Shown here piece after piece: positions 1 to 12,407 of a DNA stretch of 64,000 nt. The DNA comes from Gyromitra esculenta. Lineage: Eukaryota; Ascomycota; Pezizomycetes; Pezizales; Discinaceae. The notes under the pieces are model-generated. The model did no database searches and was not told the DNA's origin. It saw nothing but the letters and a program-made list of their open reading frames with translations. The position numbers and the translations under genes are program-made. Within the stretch, counting starts at the first letter, position 1; each line of letters opens with the position of its first letter. Location of the stretch: NCBI GenBank assembly GCA_038503075.1, contig JBCAML010000001.1:1240001-1304000 (forward strand), written 5' to 3'.

Positions 1-1
1 T

Positions 2-304
2 ACGGCAGTTGGAAAGGCCAAGTTTTCTGCTGGTGGAACACTTTGCTGGAACACTTTGGGTTATTCTGGTTGCACAGCGACTGCAGCACGGATGGCAGAA
101 GCAAACTGCGGGCCGTTGGGTCCCTCGTGTGACATACCTTTGCAGTATACTGGAGAAATGGCATATTGGGTCTTTACAACCCAAGCTTCAATAGCAATCG
201 CCAGAAGGGCCAAGGACCTAGGTGCAGTCCCTCTCATTTCAGATTTTGCTAGGGAAATGAGAGAGAGAAAAGCGAAGGTGGAAGAGATATTGTTATACAA
301 CTGA
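2..304 (+). CDS. Open reading frame running off the left edge, unrecognised (3' part only)
   Basis: The frame beginning at base 2 has no stop before TGA at 302-304, giving about 100 residues with no required start inside the window, so it could be the last exon of a gene that begins to the left. The C-terminal part (after GEMAYWVFTTQ) has a plausible amphipathic composition (ARRAKDLGAVPLISDFAREM, then a charged tail). I do not recognise the family. The opposite strand is also open over much of the same stretch, so the frame may be chance. No splice acceptor was fixed for it. Confidence 0.25.
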   Translation, partial: TAVGKAKFSAGGTLCWNTLGYSGCTATAARMAEANCGPLGPSCDIPLQYTGEMAYWVFTTQASIAIARRAKDLGAVPLISDFAREMRERKAKVEEILLYN

Positions 305-2696
305 ATATTTCATGGAGCCATTCACCATACATCCAATACACAGTTTGGGTGGCTCGTAGATACCCACCTTCGATGGTGAGGGCAGAGCTTAGAGCGAAAA
401 GCCAGGAGATGTGACATGGAACGAAGGATGACGACGCGTCTCAAAGCAGCGTAAGCACCTTTGAGCAATCCCTTACCCTATTAACAGACACTGACGATAT
501 CTTCAGCGACTACAATGCGGTTGCACGGTTGACGAACAGCTCTAGCTGTGATCATCGATTCATAATTGATTCCTCTACGGAAACATAAAAACCAGGAGGT
601 CGATGGATCTCCAGCAACGAAGGGTGAGATTAACTGACTCTTCGTCAAGGCGGCAGATCTGAATAGACTGCTCGAAAGTTATGGCATGCCTGTCAGCGGC
701 GGATTGGATAGCGGTTCGACGACGCCAGCTGAAAAAGCACATCAGGATTACGATAGCTAGGATCTAGATCCTAAATTTTGAAAGAGTCTCGAGTGTCGAT
801 GAGGTAGTTGACTACTAGGTATCATAGAGTATATATCATGATAGCTGAAGCGTCAAGAATACTGAAGTCATGTGCGAGAGTTTGATCTTACCATTTTTAG
901 TAGCGGAATACCTACCCGTACTTGTCAGCGCAACGAGCACCAAACCCTCGTAGATAGTAGACATCTAGCATAAACATGAGCCTTGCAGCATCTGCCGGGC
1001 GTGGAGGTGGAGTGGATAGAAGCTTCATCACTCTTTCCTGAAAGATCCCTCACTCAGTTAACCGTCCTCAGAAGTGGATTAACGAATTGTACAACCGTAT
1101 ATGAGCCTTCCTTGAGTACATCTATTCGCATGCTGCCTAAATCAACATATCCTCCAATCCTCATGTAATAATTGAACCCCTCTCCCTCCACTTTCCAAAA
1201 CTAGCAAACACATGTAAGTGATACACCTCGATTCCTTGGCACCATCGCACCACCCATTATCCTATCCTCCTTTCCCTTCCCCACGGGACGAAACTCCGCC
1301 GTATTCGAACCCAAGATCCAAAAGTCCAAAAAAAAAAACCAGAAGAAAAAGCATCGCTTCCAAGAAAAAAAAAGCCAAATTTCTCTCGCTAACCACTTGG
1401 TAACCCCTCCCGGGTACCCCAAAATGGTGTTACCGGCCGTCTCCACTCCCATTCCACCATCGTACGGCATACTAGATCGTTCCTTCACCTACATACATAC
1501 ACACATATACATACATAGTCTAGACTCTAGATGTCGATCTCCCAACTAATTAACCCTCCCCCCCCAACCCCTCACCCCCCCCCCGGCCCGGAACAAGAGC
1601 CGAAATTATTTTTTTAATCTCCGATTGGTAAAACTCATTTTCAACGCTTCAAACTACCGATACTTCTGTTTTATAGTTCTGGTCTTAGTGCGGGTGAAAA
1701 AAATGTGGGGGGAGGGGGTGCATCTGCATTATACACACTACATGTAACTTAAACTTCAGTAAAACACTGTATTTCAGAAACCTTAATTATTTGTGCTCGA
1801 GTTTTAGGTCCACCCTATATATACGGCTACATGTGCCCCGACAACGGCGGCTCCTCTTCATCGAGATCCTCATCACCGAGACAGGAGGATTGAGTTATGT
1901 AGATCCAGAATGTATTGCTAGCGACTAGTGGGGGAGGGGAGGGAGGGAGGAGGAAAGTTTCCACACGTCCTTGAGGCTTGGCTTCTGCATCTCGAGACAT
2001 TCATTAACATCCCGAGACCCTATATGTCCGAGCAATATCGTCAATCGATCGCGCTGTAGACTACAGCAACCGGCATTGCGATTTAAATCTCCCCGGACTA
2101 GAAATCTTCACATCCGGACAGAGCGCTGATCGATCGTTCTTTCTGAGATAGATTATCCGGCGCTTACTTCCTCACTCTCTTGGCGCTCAGTTGTGGTTGT
2201 CTGCCGAGCTTATTCGTGGTTTTGTGCCACCTATATTGCGTCTGGAGAAGCAAAGTAACGCTGGCGGTGAGCACGTTTAGCCGCTCTAGGTCAGTTGAAC
2301 TGCGTTGCAACGTTACGGTACAATATGCCAAGTCCTGAAAAAACCCGAGCCCGTTGTTATACTTATAACAGATCAAAGTATATACATGAAGTGTAATCGT
2401 GAGTATAAGAGTACGAGATGATGGATAATCAGACGCACACCTGCAGCATAATATTTCCCTGTTTTATACTAAAGAAACTATAAAGCGCCGTTAAAAAAAA
2501 ACTCCGTGACGACATGAAAAGTGTAATAATGCAAATGAAACCGTAGAAAATGAATCATGAAGACACCGTTGGAAAAAATAAAAATACAACACCCTTTTAG
2601 GAATACCAGTGATAAAAGTGAGCTTTTTACAAGTGCGATCAAAATCTAAAAACAAAAACAAAACGCTAGCCTCCATGAGAAAGAAAAATTCACCCT
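305..2696. other. Intergenic, no gene seen
   Basis: No reading frame here looks like a protein. The stretch contains pyrimidine and poly-C tracts (about 1545-1600), a G-rich run (1705-1720), a purine tract (about 1930-1955) and one TACATGTA octamer at 1739-1746. It is also downstream sequence for the minus-strand zinc transporter. Confidence 0.6.
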
Positions 2697-4125
2697 TCAA
2701 GCCCATTTGCCTAGAAGCGCCATAAGAGCTATCCATCATCAAAGTTAGCATCAAAGCTGTTACCATGAGATTAAGATCCGAACCGATAGAACTTACCAGC
2801 ACCAAGAACCATATACCCAAACGCTGCCAAGACATAACTCAATTTCTCTTCCCTGAGAGTCCTCCCAAACAAAAATTCATGAGCCATCAACTCCACTAGC
2901 CCAGTATACAGCAGAATTCCTGACGAAATAGCGTCAAAAACACCATTCACGATGAGTGCAGTTTGACCTTCTGGGTCAAAGGTTGTCCTGACACCAAGCC
3001 CAATAGCGATAGAGATGGGGGTGCTAAGACCGTATCCGATTGCCATGACATAAGACGTCCAGCGATTAGGGAAGGGCACAGATGACAGACGTGACCCAAG
3101 ACCAAGACCCTCGAACGCTTGATGAAAGACAAGAACGATGTAGAGTGTCGTGAATTCTTCCCCAGAGACGGCAAGGGTGAGCCCAATGAAGATGGAATGG
3201 AAGATTATTCCAAACTCAAGAATAAAGATGGATGTCAACTGTGCAGCATAGTTCTCCTTGATGTGTGCAGTCTCTTTGGCATCGACGAGAGACTCTGGGT
3301 CGGCGAGTTCAATGGCATCGTTAGACTCTGAATTAGGAATCTCCTTTCCGGTGGGTTCTGATTCAAGGTTGTCGAGATGACCAGTGGAGAACGTGGCGAG
3401 ACGCATGGCAAGAAGTTCGACGAAGAAGATGGCAAACACTGACATCAGAGAAATACCCTGTGCCCATGGATAGGCAGTGATAGGGCCGGTGAGACAGTCA
3501 TTGGTAAGAGCCTCATTGGCGGGTGTGAGAAGCTAGTGGGGTGTTAGTATTGATTCTTTTTTTCCTTTTTACGGAATAGTGGTTTTAATGTGATATGCTT
3601 CAAGAGACATTAAACCCCTACAATCCAGCAGGATTGATTGTACTACTGCTGGAATCCAGGAGGATAAAGTCTCACAAAAGCTCTCATGTTTATCACGGTG
3701 ATGGAAAGAAAAGAAAATAGCTACGAACATGGATGAAGGCAGTAGCAATGATAACGCCTGAGCCAAAATATTTCGTGAAGAAAAACGCCCAGCTAGGAAT
3801 TTTCATGCCAGGATGACGCTTAGCGATTACCGGAAAGAGAGCGCCTAAATAGATATTCTTATCAGCTCAGATTCAAAAGACAATAATCAAGATGCATTTG
3901 ATGCATTTGATGAATGTGATCAAACATACCAAACGTAGACCCAATCATAATGACAAATACAGATGAAATCCTCAATGCCATCCGCCCATCATAAGAATTA
4001 CCACCACCACATGCAGGCGGTGAATCAGCAGCAACCTCTGAAGATGCGGTTGGCCCATCACTGGTGACTTGATCTGTCACTTGACGCAGAACCAAATTCG
4101 CGAATTCAGCAACAGTTGCGGACAT
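2697..4125 (-). CDS. ZIP-family plasma-membrane zinc transporter (Zrt1/ZrfC type), 353 aa
   Basis: It imports zinc across the plasma membrane. Exons on the minus strand are 4125-3930, 3844-3729, 3532-2797 and 2710-2697 (introns 85, 196 and 86 nt); lengths sum to 354 codons. Exon 2 reads into ALFPVIAKRHPGMKIPSW, exon 3 starts LLTPANEALTNDCLTGP, and the last 14-nt exon restores the ending LGAGKWA. ZIP hallmarks are HSIFIGLTLAV and FHQAFEGLGLGSRL, the helices IV and V that bear the metal-binding His and Glu residues. The variable cytosolic loop (after STGHLDNLESEP) is acidic rather than His-rich. The N-terminal 65 residues with a CGGGNSYDGRMALRISS stretch are typical of fungal Zrt1/ZrfC proteins. 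The length fits the family. Four zinc-response-type sites lie 234-634 bp upstream. The exact paralogue (high or low affinity) cannot be decided from the sequence alone. Confidence 0.92.
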
Positions 4126-4358
4126 GTTGCTCGTCTAGAGATAGCAGGAGTGGCTAGAACGTGCAGTGTAGGAGTGGTTGACTGGCGAGTGACAAGCTGT
4201 GTCTGCTGCTAATTGAAGTGAGTGCAGGTTGAAAGTGTGGGGAATCTCGGTCTCAGAAAGATGGAGTTGCAGTTGCTGGAGGTTAAGTTAAGTGTGGTGG
4301 ATGAAGTGGGTGAGGGGCAGGACGGACACAATGCAAGGAAGAGGTTTGCCTGGCGAGC

Positions 4359-4758
4359 ACCTTGGGGGATAGCAAATACGTGGTGGGGACGCTGGGGAGA
4401 ACAAGCGTAACCACCAAGGTTCTCGCTGACGGTCCAGATAAAACCCACAACCCCTGTCGCGTTGCTTCTTCGGTTTAGGTCCAGTGCCTATTTGTGACAA
4501 GTCGGCGCCATCCATGGCTACGGTCCAATCACCATCCTGCTAATTGCGTCGCGGCCATGGCGTAATTGGCTGGTTCCCGACGCGAATCCGCAATAGCTCC
4601 CGGACGGGTCCAACCCCCCAGCAATCCAATCTCCTGAATCGAGATTCGTGCTCTCTCCACAGCCGCCGGCATCACGTATTACGGGTGGGCTTGTGCGCAC
4701 CTTGGGGTAGAGTATTTAATGGCCAGAACTATTCACTTTTTTTCTAACCTTGGTGGTT
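4359..4758. promoter_or_regulatory. Cluster of four CAAGGT zinc-response-type sites upstream of the ZIP gene
   Basis: CAAGGT or its complement ACCTTG occurs at 4359-4364, 4415-4420, 4699-4704 and 4747-4752. Two sites are exact inverted copies of one 13-mer: AACCACCAAGGTT at 4409-4421 and AACCTTGGTGGTT at 4746-4758. CAAGGT is the core recognised by ZafA, the Aspergillus zinc-starvation activator, and the 13-mer also resembles the yeast Zap1 element (ACC...AAGGT). About 0.2 sites would be expected by chance in this span. The position relative to the transporter start suggests zinc-dependent control, which is inference. Confidence 0.65.
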
Positions 4759-7700
4759 AATTTTCCACAGAGCTGATTGCCTGTCTGCCTGTCTGCCCAG
4801 TCAGTGCCCATCCACGGCTTCGTGATAATACTATTGATCATGACCTACTTAACCAGCTAGCCCCCTGACGTCTCAACGGAGAAACCCTTCGCTTAGACCT
4901 ATACACCCTGACGTCTCATGCCCAATATCAAGCCTTGCTGCGCTCAACCCAAGTAAAGTAATCTTGGCCCTATCACCAGCTGCACCAGCCCCAACATGGA
5001 AGAAATGCGCCCTATCTCCCCAGCATCGGCATACCGAAGTGTGCGCAGAAAACCACGCAGCTAGCTTCGGATTCGCCGACAATTCATGTCTGATCTGCCT
5101 TGGATCAGAAACTACCGGAGGTCTTGGCCGGCATCATATGTATAGTTGCTGGTACACATATGTTTTGCGTGCTGATGTTACGCCCAGGCCAGAGGGTTAC
5201 ATATGTACGTGTATCTCCCGGCAGCTAATCTTGGAAGAGAGAAAAAAATGGCGTTTCAAGAACATAGGCATACAGGTTTCGGTCGGCTGTGCCTTCTTGT
5301 TGCGTCCGAGTAAGGAAAAACATCTACAGCATGAGGGTCCTCAGGGTCCACTTTCGATGAGGCGTTAGATAGCCATTGGGATCCAAGCACTCTGTTTAGG
5401 CGAGCGTTGGTACTACGGCTTCACGGAGACGCTTAACTGGAAAGAAACGCACTCTAAATTAAAGATAGATGCTGTTGTGTCCAGTGTAACTAGCCCCGAG
5501 TGATGCCTTATGATGTTGCGGGGTATGTCTCCAGTAGCAGTCACATACAGTACGGTTGGGGTAAACCTCTAGACAAAGATAAGGTCAAAGCCTCCATAGA
5601 AAAAAGTAGATAGGATAGCTGCTCCTGAACACCCGACGTTGAAAAATAAAGTTTATGGATGCAGGTACCCGATATTATCTTTTCAAGATGCTGCTGATCC
5701 AACGGGGAGGCCTTCTCCTCTTTTCCAGACGAACTACGTGTAATCTCCTAACAACCGAGTGTGGAATCGAGGTGCTAGCTATCTAGGATTCCGTTGATAT
5801 AAGACTACATGTAACTCTGCCCAAACCTTTGTGATCTGGGAACTCGTTTTCGAAGACAACAAATAGCTCTGGGCTTTATCAATATTGATGTAACGAACCA
5901 CCGCAGCGATTTTCTGCCCGAAGCACCAACGACGGAACACTGCACACGGAACCGTCGGAAGAGCAGCAGCACGAACCCGACGCAACGAAGTATCGCGACA
6001 TAGAACACAAGACGGGATTACTTAGAGCAGGGCTATGCAGAACCTAGGTAGAGCATGTCTAACGATACATTGGCGCTTTTCCTAAGGCTGTACAACTATG
6101 TGTGTACCACATGTTATATCTGGCTTTGATTGAGACAGATGTTCGTGCAACCTTATAATCTCGGACTTTCCCGGACCCACAGCTCTTCCCTGAGCTCCAA
6201 GAAGCCACAGCAGGGTTTATACATGGAGTTCTGATTTTCACTCTCACTATGGTTATCACCGCCGCTGTGATTCGCTGTAGGGGCATGTGGTAGGAAGTGG
6301 TAAGGTTAGTGTAGCTGGGGTGCCAAATATTTAAAGGAGAGCGGGCATATAGTATCAGGTCCCGAGTATCGTAGTTTATTAATAGTAACAGTACATATAC
6401 ATTCAAACATTCTCATATACTCGAATCGGATGAAGAGTATTTTTCACCATAGATACATGTAACTACCCCAGAGGCCCCGTGAACCAGAACAGGGCTGTGG
6501 CACCCAAAATGACGCTCTGCAATACGGCGGGGCCAATGCGTCACATCGATACGCAGTGAAGACAAAGGTCTTGAAGGATCTGCATGGCTGCAATTGGTAG
6601 ATGTGCTTCCAGAGCTAATGTGTAACGGCCGTGCGGAAGATGGAATCAATAATACAGAGATTTCGCCGAGAAGTCAGACGGGTAAACACACGAGTGCGGC
6701 AGCGGGTTGTTGCATTATTATTTTTTTGGGCTATTGTTTGATGATTATTGTCTTATAGTGTGTTGCCCCAGGAGGTGGTTTTATGATGATACGCGGTCGG
6801 GGGAAACGATAAGCCTACACTACGGCCTAGGTCGTAGTACCCATTCTACTCATCACGGTAGTCTTCTCTTTGTGCACAAAATAATGCTCCGGAAAGCTTA
6901 AAGCATTGTGCGAATTTACATATGGTTTGGAGTCTTCTCGTCGACACGGAAGGCCGCGGTCAACACAGTGAGATCCAATAAAATTTTGTTATTCCAAGCT
7001 TCACTAAAAATATCATAGACTAATAATCCGGTAAGACCAAGGTAGGACACTTGGTTGCACACCTAGCTCATCTATCTAATCGCCTAATCACCTACTCGCG
7101 GCCTTCTGTTTGCATAAAATACATGTATCTATACGAGTTGCTTACTAACAAGATTAACTATCTTCACATGCTAGTGCGTCAGTTTATGTCGTATTCATAT
7201 TCTCCGGGGAACGATATATATAGGCGCCTAGGATAACCTTCACTTTAGGGTATTTAGAACTAACGTATTGATTGTGGTTGTGGTGGGGATATCGGTAAAT
7301 TGGTATGGTGTTCATACATGTAATGATAGGGCTCTAAAAGAAGTAGGCGCTATTAAAAACTGTGAGTTGTATGCGTCATCGAATCGCATGCTATAAATCC
7401 CGTTTATGGCCTGCTATCATACAACTGCAATAGTCTGCGCTGTTTTAAGATTCATAATCTGTACGATAAATCGTACGTTAACTACATGTACATATGTACA
7501 ATGTCGCGGAGGATACAACATATCACCGGAGAGAAAATTCTATAATATAATTTAATACATGTTTATTATAATGCATCTGTTAAGCAAACGCAAGATTCTC
7601 TTCCGGGAAATTTGGCTTTCTCATTATAAAGTTACATGTACGCATGATGTTGAGGGTTTTGGCCAAGCAGAAAGTATGCGATATCGCATAAATCAAAGCG

Positions 7701-8111
7701 AGGAGTCGGTTGTACTCTTCATTTATCCACCCGTGATGGATGCACCACAGTGGAAGTTTCCTTATCCTATTAACTTATTGAGCCTATTCCGACCACTGCC
7801 CAGATATATGTCGCCACTTCAGCGTGGCCTCCATGGCCCGGTGGACGGCCCGGGCGTACTCAGAAGTTCGCCATGAGGTAAATAGGGTTAACTTACACTT
7901 CAGCTTTCCTATCTAAACTAACATCCTTATCCTCAATCTATTTATCCAGGAGTAGTCATGCAACCCATCTTGTGTTTTCAACGTCTAAATATTTGGCTAT
8001 CAAAGGGAACTACATAACAAAAATGATATCAAATAACAAAAGTACCCCAGAAATCAACCACCAATAAACAAATTACCCAGCAATAAAAGCCGCCAATAAT
8101 GCTCGTTACAA
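4759..8111. other. Intergenic, rich in TACATGTA octamers
   Basis: No coding frame could be supported. Frames up to 134 codons occur (for example 4964-5368) but have no recognisable domain. Six TACATGTA palindromes lie within 1.9 kb (5806, 6454, 7120, 7315, 7483, 7633). The last part (7860-8111) is downstream flank of acetate kinase. Confidence 0.6.
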
Positions 8112-9681
8112 CTAAGCCCAAAATTTCTTCTCCGCAACACACTCCCTCGCCATCTCGACAGCTTCGTCCGTTCTACAAACCAACACTTTTGCGTCGCCCC
8201 TATCTGTCACTCTCTCCCCTCCTATTCCAACTACAGTCCCGCCCTTCTTGTCCACATTCTCATTGTCCCGCCTCTGCACCGAGAAACCAAGACAATTCAC
8301 CCCTTCGACAACCGCCGCTCTCAATTCCGCACTCTTCTCTCCGATACCACCAGAAAATACCAGCGCATCGACATTACCACGTAGCTTGACAAAATAAGAG
8401 CCAACATAATTCTGAATACGGTCGACAAAGATTTTGAATGCAAGCTCGCTATTAGGAGGTGGGGATTCGGAGGTGAGAGCAGAGAAATCGGTTGTTCCTG
8501 TGAGAGCAAACCAACCAGAATGCTTGTTTAGAATTTCTTCGGCTTTGCTGATCCTGGGGTCACGATTTGAGTCGGGGTGGGAGAGCTTGCTAGCGTGGGA
8601 TGTGTAGTGAAAAACAAGGGACGGGTCTACAGTGCCACTACGAGTTGCACCAGGGAGGCCTTCTAGGGGGGTTAAGCCCATGCTAACGGTGGGTGATTAG
8701 TGTATGAGCTCTGGGGGAGTGGAAAGGTGGGAGGGTTACGAATTATCCACCGATTCCCCATTTTGAATGGCACATGCTGATGCACCACTGCCGAGATGAA
8801 GGGCGATTATGTTTATCTCTTCAATAGGCTTTCAGATTGAGCCTCAAATTAGCAGTTTATTCCCATTGGTGATTAAAATGGTGCTGTTTACCTTGCCTAA
8901 ATACTCTGCAACCTCTCTCACAATAAAGCTATAAGAAATGCCGTGGAATCCGTATTTTCGAATCTTATTGCAGCGAGCGTGCTCAAGATCAAGTGGATAT
9001 ATCCTTATATGCTCTGGCATTGACAAGGTGTGGAAAGTGGTATCGAAGAAAGCAATATTTTTAGTTTTCGGGAGCTGCTTGATTGTTGTACGGACTAGTG
9101 AGAGAGCAGGAGCATTGTGTCTATGCTCGCAATTTGGTGAGAAGTTAACAAACATCGACTTAGGTTGATGGAATTACGAAAGTTAGGCTTCAAATATGCG
9201 TATAATCGCCCATAGCATGGGTAAAACAACACACATAACAATAAAAATTTGCTTACAATGGAGCCAGATCAGTCAACTCCTTCAGATATTGCAGACTATC
9301 GTCGCCCAACACAATTGGCCTCTCATAATCTCCACCATGCACAATCCTATGGCAAGCAAAAGCGATATCTTCACCACTGCTTACTTGTTTTAACTCAGAA
9401 TCATTGGAAAGATACTCGAGAAAATGCTTAAATGCATCCTCCTGAGATTTAACATCGGGAAGTTCTTTAGAGTCAACATTCGAGGGCGAAGGGGATCTTG
9501 AAGCATGAGTGTATGAAAATACAGCAGGTGGTGAAGTTAGTTTAGAAATTGTCGATTGAAGAATCAATTTCGGATCCGGGGTTGCCTTTCCAGAGTCAAG
9601 TGGAGGAGATGAAGAGTAGAGTGAGAGCTTCACACTAGAGGAACCAGCGTTTATGGCGAGAATCAGTTTTTCGGAGGACAT
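8112..9681 (-). CDS. ack: Acetate kinase, 437 aa
   Basis: It interconverts acetyl-phosphate plus ADP with acetate plus ATP and is the partner of phosphoketolase in fungi. Exons on the minus strand are 9681-9257, 8828-8740, 9120-8892 in genomic order 9681-9257, 9120-8892, 8828-8740, 8682-8112 (introns 136, 63 and 57 nt), giving 438 codons. Motifs in order: INAGSSSVK (phosphate loop, residues about 10-18), [22 protein letters not shown] across the first junction, FFDTTFH (catalytic Asp), [10 protein letters not shown] (catalytic His), [28 protein letters not shown] (catalytic Arg) and the adenosine-binding [14 protein letters not shown]. The third exon boundary is the least certain: GAG|ATA four codons later would also keep the frame. 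An insertion rich in Ser and Pro near residues 30-75 is typical of fungal enzymes. It diverges from phosphoketolase, 2.7 kb away, with one small unknown frame between. Confidence 0.95.
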
Positions 9682-10679
9682 TTCTGTAATAATTAGCAGT
9701 TTCTGAGCGAGGAGAGGAATACCTAGACAAGTCGCGGGGCCCCAATTCCTTGGGATTGTCTATTATTTTACGGATGTCGTCAGCCATGTTATCGATAAGA
9801 AAGCGAATGATATGTGAATGACGTATATCATTACACTAAGGGTTAGGGCTGTATAATGAATGCACCCAATCCTATATATATTTTTGGACTAAACGAAGCT
9901 CTTTGCTCTACACTAGTGACAGACTCGCTTGTGGCCAATTCCAAGTTAATCTAGCCATTTCCAGGGATACGAATAAATATCGTCTTGGAGAGTCTCTAGT
10001 CATACATTAGCATTCGGGACATGTTCTTATGTGGTTACCTGAGTTGAATAAGCAGCCCTTTCTCAACACCTTTTCATAATAGTTCTTACCAACCGATTAC
10101 CATCGCGCTGAAGGTCCTAGCTTGCAGTAAATGTTTTATCCTATTCGATAACCAAGGGAGTTCTATGTAACGACTCTAACCTCTACTAATACCCTCACAG
10201 CTAGACTCTCGACTACATGTAGCTGTAACTACAAAACTCATCCATCTATGGAAAACCCCCAAGAACAAACGGATTGACAAATCTATATATATTGCGGGGA
10301 ATCTAAAGTTCATGAAGACCACCCTACGCTAGATAGTTTACATACCTACTAACCGGTGATTTGCTTGTTGCAAGATTCACGGACGAAGATATCATGCCAG
10401 CAGGGCATCTTGGTTGTACACGTAGGCTGATCGGCTAAGTAGTAGATTCTTGATGGATATTTTCGGCGGCCATAGCCAACTCGCATAATCGTTTTAATAG
10501 ACATATATTAGTGAGATGGATTTAAGAATCATCTCGAGCTGAATAGTAAGAACGAAAAACTATCCATTGAAATTCTACTCAAACAACCAAACAGCACAAA
10601 GGAAGTATTCTTCCTAGACTACTCTAGCATCCTGGCTCTCAGGATCCCGGCTCTACTCCCAGCAACGTGATATCTTACA
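9682..10679. other. Intergenic upstream of acetate kinase
   Basis: No coding frame is supported. This is the 5' flank of acetate kinase. It holds one TACATGTA at 10214-10221. I see no clear TATA box close to the acetate kinase start. Confidence 0.55.
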
Positions 10680-11186
10680 TTACGCCATCAAACTGAGGCT
10701 GTCTCTAAATGAGAGATAACTCGGAAGATTCTTGATCGCCAAATGCAAGGATTCCAAAGGATGGGTAGACTCATCCACTTTCGGTAGCTGCCTCAGTGCC
10801 CCACAAATAACACTAGCCACATTATCAGCAGAAGTATCCTCCACATCATCATCAAAAGTATCTTGCACAGTTTCAGCGATGATATCTATCAAACGATGAA
10901 TGAGTGAAAAATTGTCCTCAATAGAGGCTAAAGCATCCATTAAAGCGGCATACTTAGATTTATAACGACAGTTTACCCACTTTCTACGGATGGCTTCGAT
11001 GATGCTGGTTGCATATGGCGGCCCAAGTGGGAGCATCTTGGGTCGGATAAGGGGTTGACAGTAGTCCCGTTTTTGGACGTAAGAGGATAACTGATCTATA
11101 CGACAGTAAAGGTCGACCATTTCGAGTTCCAGCTTGCTGGCAAGAACCCGGAGGTCGGCTGTGGCTATAGCTAGCTGGGAAGCCAT
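10680..11186 (-). CDS. Uncharacterised 168-aa protein between acetate kinase and phosphoketolase
   Basis: A single uninterrupted frame starts at ATG 11186 and stops at 10680. I do not recognise it. The sequence looks helical: MASQLAIATADLRVLASKLE, then a basic patch around residues 60-75 (IRRKWVNCRYKSKY), a stretch of alternating hydrophobics (SLIHRLIDIIAETVQDTF), an acidic linker DDDVEDTSAD at about residues 115-124 and a leucine-rich tail. There is no signal peptide or membrane segment and no Cys/His cluster. The composition is more protein-like than the other orphan frames in the window. Its place between two functionally linked genes makes it worth checking, but that is position, not evidence of function. 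Confidence 0.45.
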   Translation of the reverse strand: MASQLAIATADLRVLASKLELEMVDLYCRIDQLSSYVQKRDYCQPLIRPKMLPLGPPYATSIIEAIRRKWVNCRYKSKYAALMDALASIEDNFSLIHRLIDIIAETVQDTFDDDVEDTSADNVASVICGALRQLPKVDESTHPLESLHLAIKNLPSYLSFRDSLSLMA

Positions 11187-12407
11187 TCCTTACGGATTCT
11201 TAGGAAGTGTTACGGATAAATAGCTGTAGATTTTATCTGCCTGGATGCTTTCAGCTGAAGGATAGGGTGACTGCTACCATTAGAAGGGAATCGCTTGCAT
11301 TAGAAGGGGGTTGACTGAGCCGTTAATAATTTCGAAAACTAATTTTTAAGGATAGATGTTAAGGAGGTAGTTTTCAAAACCACATATTAATTCATTAGGC
11401 ACGTGCACACTCAACCAGTAATCTGTCAAAGTAAGACTCACATGTGTCTCATGTGATCGGTTGCATAGTAACCCGATGCGGGTAGTTTGTTACACCGACT
11501 CGGATAGAATGTCATCCCGAGTCGGATAGAATAGTGTGCAGGGGATCATAGTACTAAGGCAATAGTACTGGTATGGTTTTTCTTTAAGTACGGGTTATGG
11601 GAATAGTTTAGTTCATCATCAATATTATTCAGTATCTCCCTCACACCAGCTATCCTGTTTACCCGCTGTCCTGTGCCTATATTTAATATAATCAAGGTCA
11701 CCCATTACATGTGCCATAAGTTAGAGTCTAAAGTTAAAATTTACAATTTAAAACTCAATACCACTGACTTGAATTAAGAAATACACGTATCTAAGGTATC
11801 ACTACGGAAGGTTTCGGGTAGACGAGATACATGTGATTACTATAGCAATATAGACGATTTTAACTCGTGAAGTTAGAAAAGGTACTGTTTCTATTTATAG
11901 AGCCAATTTTCACCTTGGGGACTGCATCGGATGAAGCGGAACGATGGTTGACGTTGGTAAGGCGGATGAGTGACCCTGAATCAATGACGTCGGATTCCCT
12001 GTCTGACTGCAGGCTCCCTGGAACCGGACTAAAATATACGTAGTACATCCCAACACGAGGTTAGAGAACGCTAGCGCCAGACTGAGTTCTACCGCAAAAA
12101 CGTCGGTTACGTGGGCTAGGGTTAGCTCGGTGGTCCCCCTGTTCACGGTTTCATCCAAGGCGCCACTCTGTTTGACGTCAACGCTGCGACATCGAGAGAC
12201 CTTCAATCAACGTCTTCCCGCGATCCAGGATACGAGAAAAGAAAATCAGATAATCATAGTCAGCACACAATCCCGTACATAGATACATAAAATCAGTTTG
12301 TCTTCCTCTTCCTCCTTACTCCATTTATTCCTGCAGCTTTGTTTTTGGTTTTAGAACATCTATCAATTAGCCCTCGAGAAAAACAATATAATATACTAAT
12401 TACAAAA
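11187..12407. other. Intergenic upstream of phosphoketolase
   Basis: No supported gene. A near-identical 13-base word (CTCGGATAGAAT preceded by A or G) is repeated at about 11498-11531. A pyrimidine-rich tract just before the phosphoketolase start (about 12300-12330) is typical of fungal core promoters. Frames on the minus strand at 11860-12206 have no protein-like features. Confidence 0.5.

Noticed and set aside
4964..5368. A 134-codon plus-strand frame
   Set aside because: Composition is unlike a protein and no family, start context or splice signals support it.
11860..12206. Two minus-strand frames in front of phosphoketolase
   Set aside because: Low-complexity translations with no motif, located in the promoter region.
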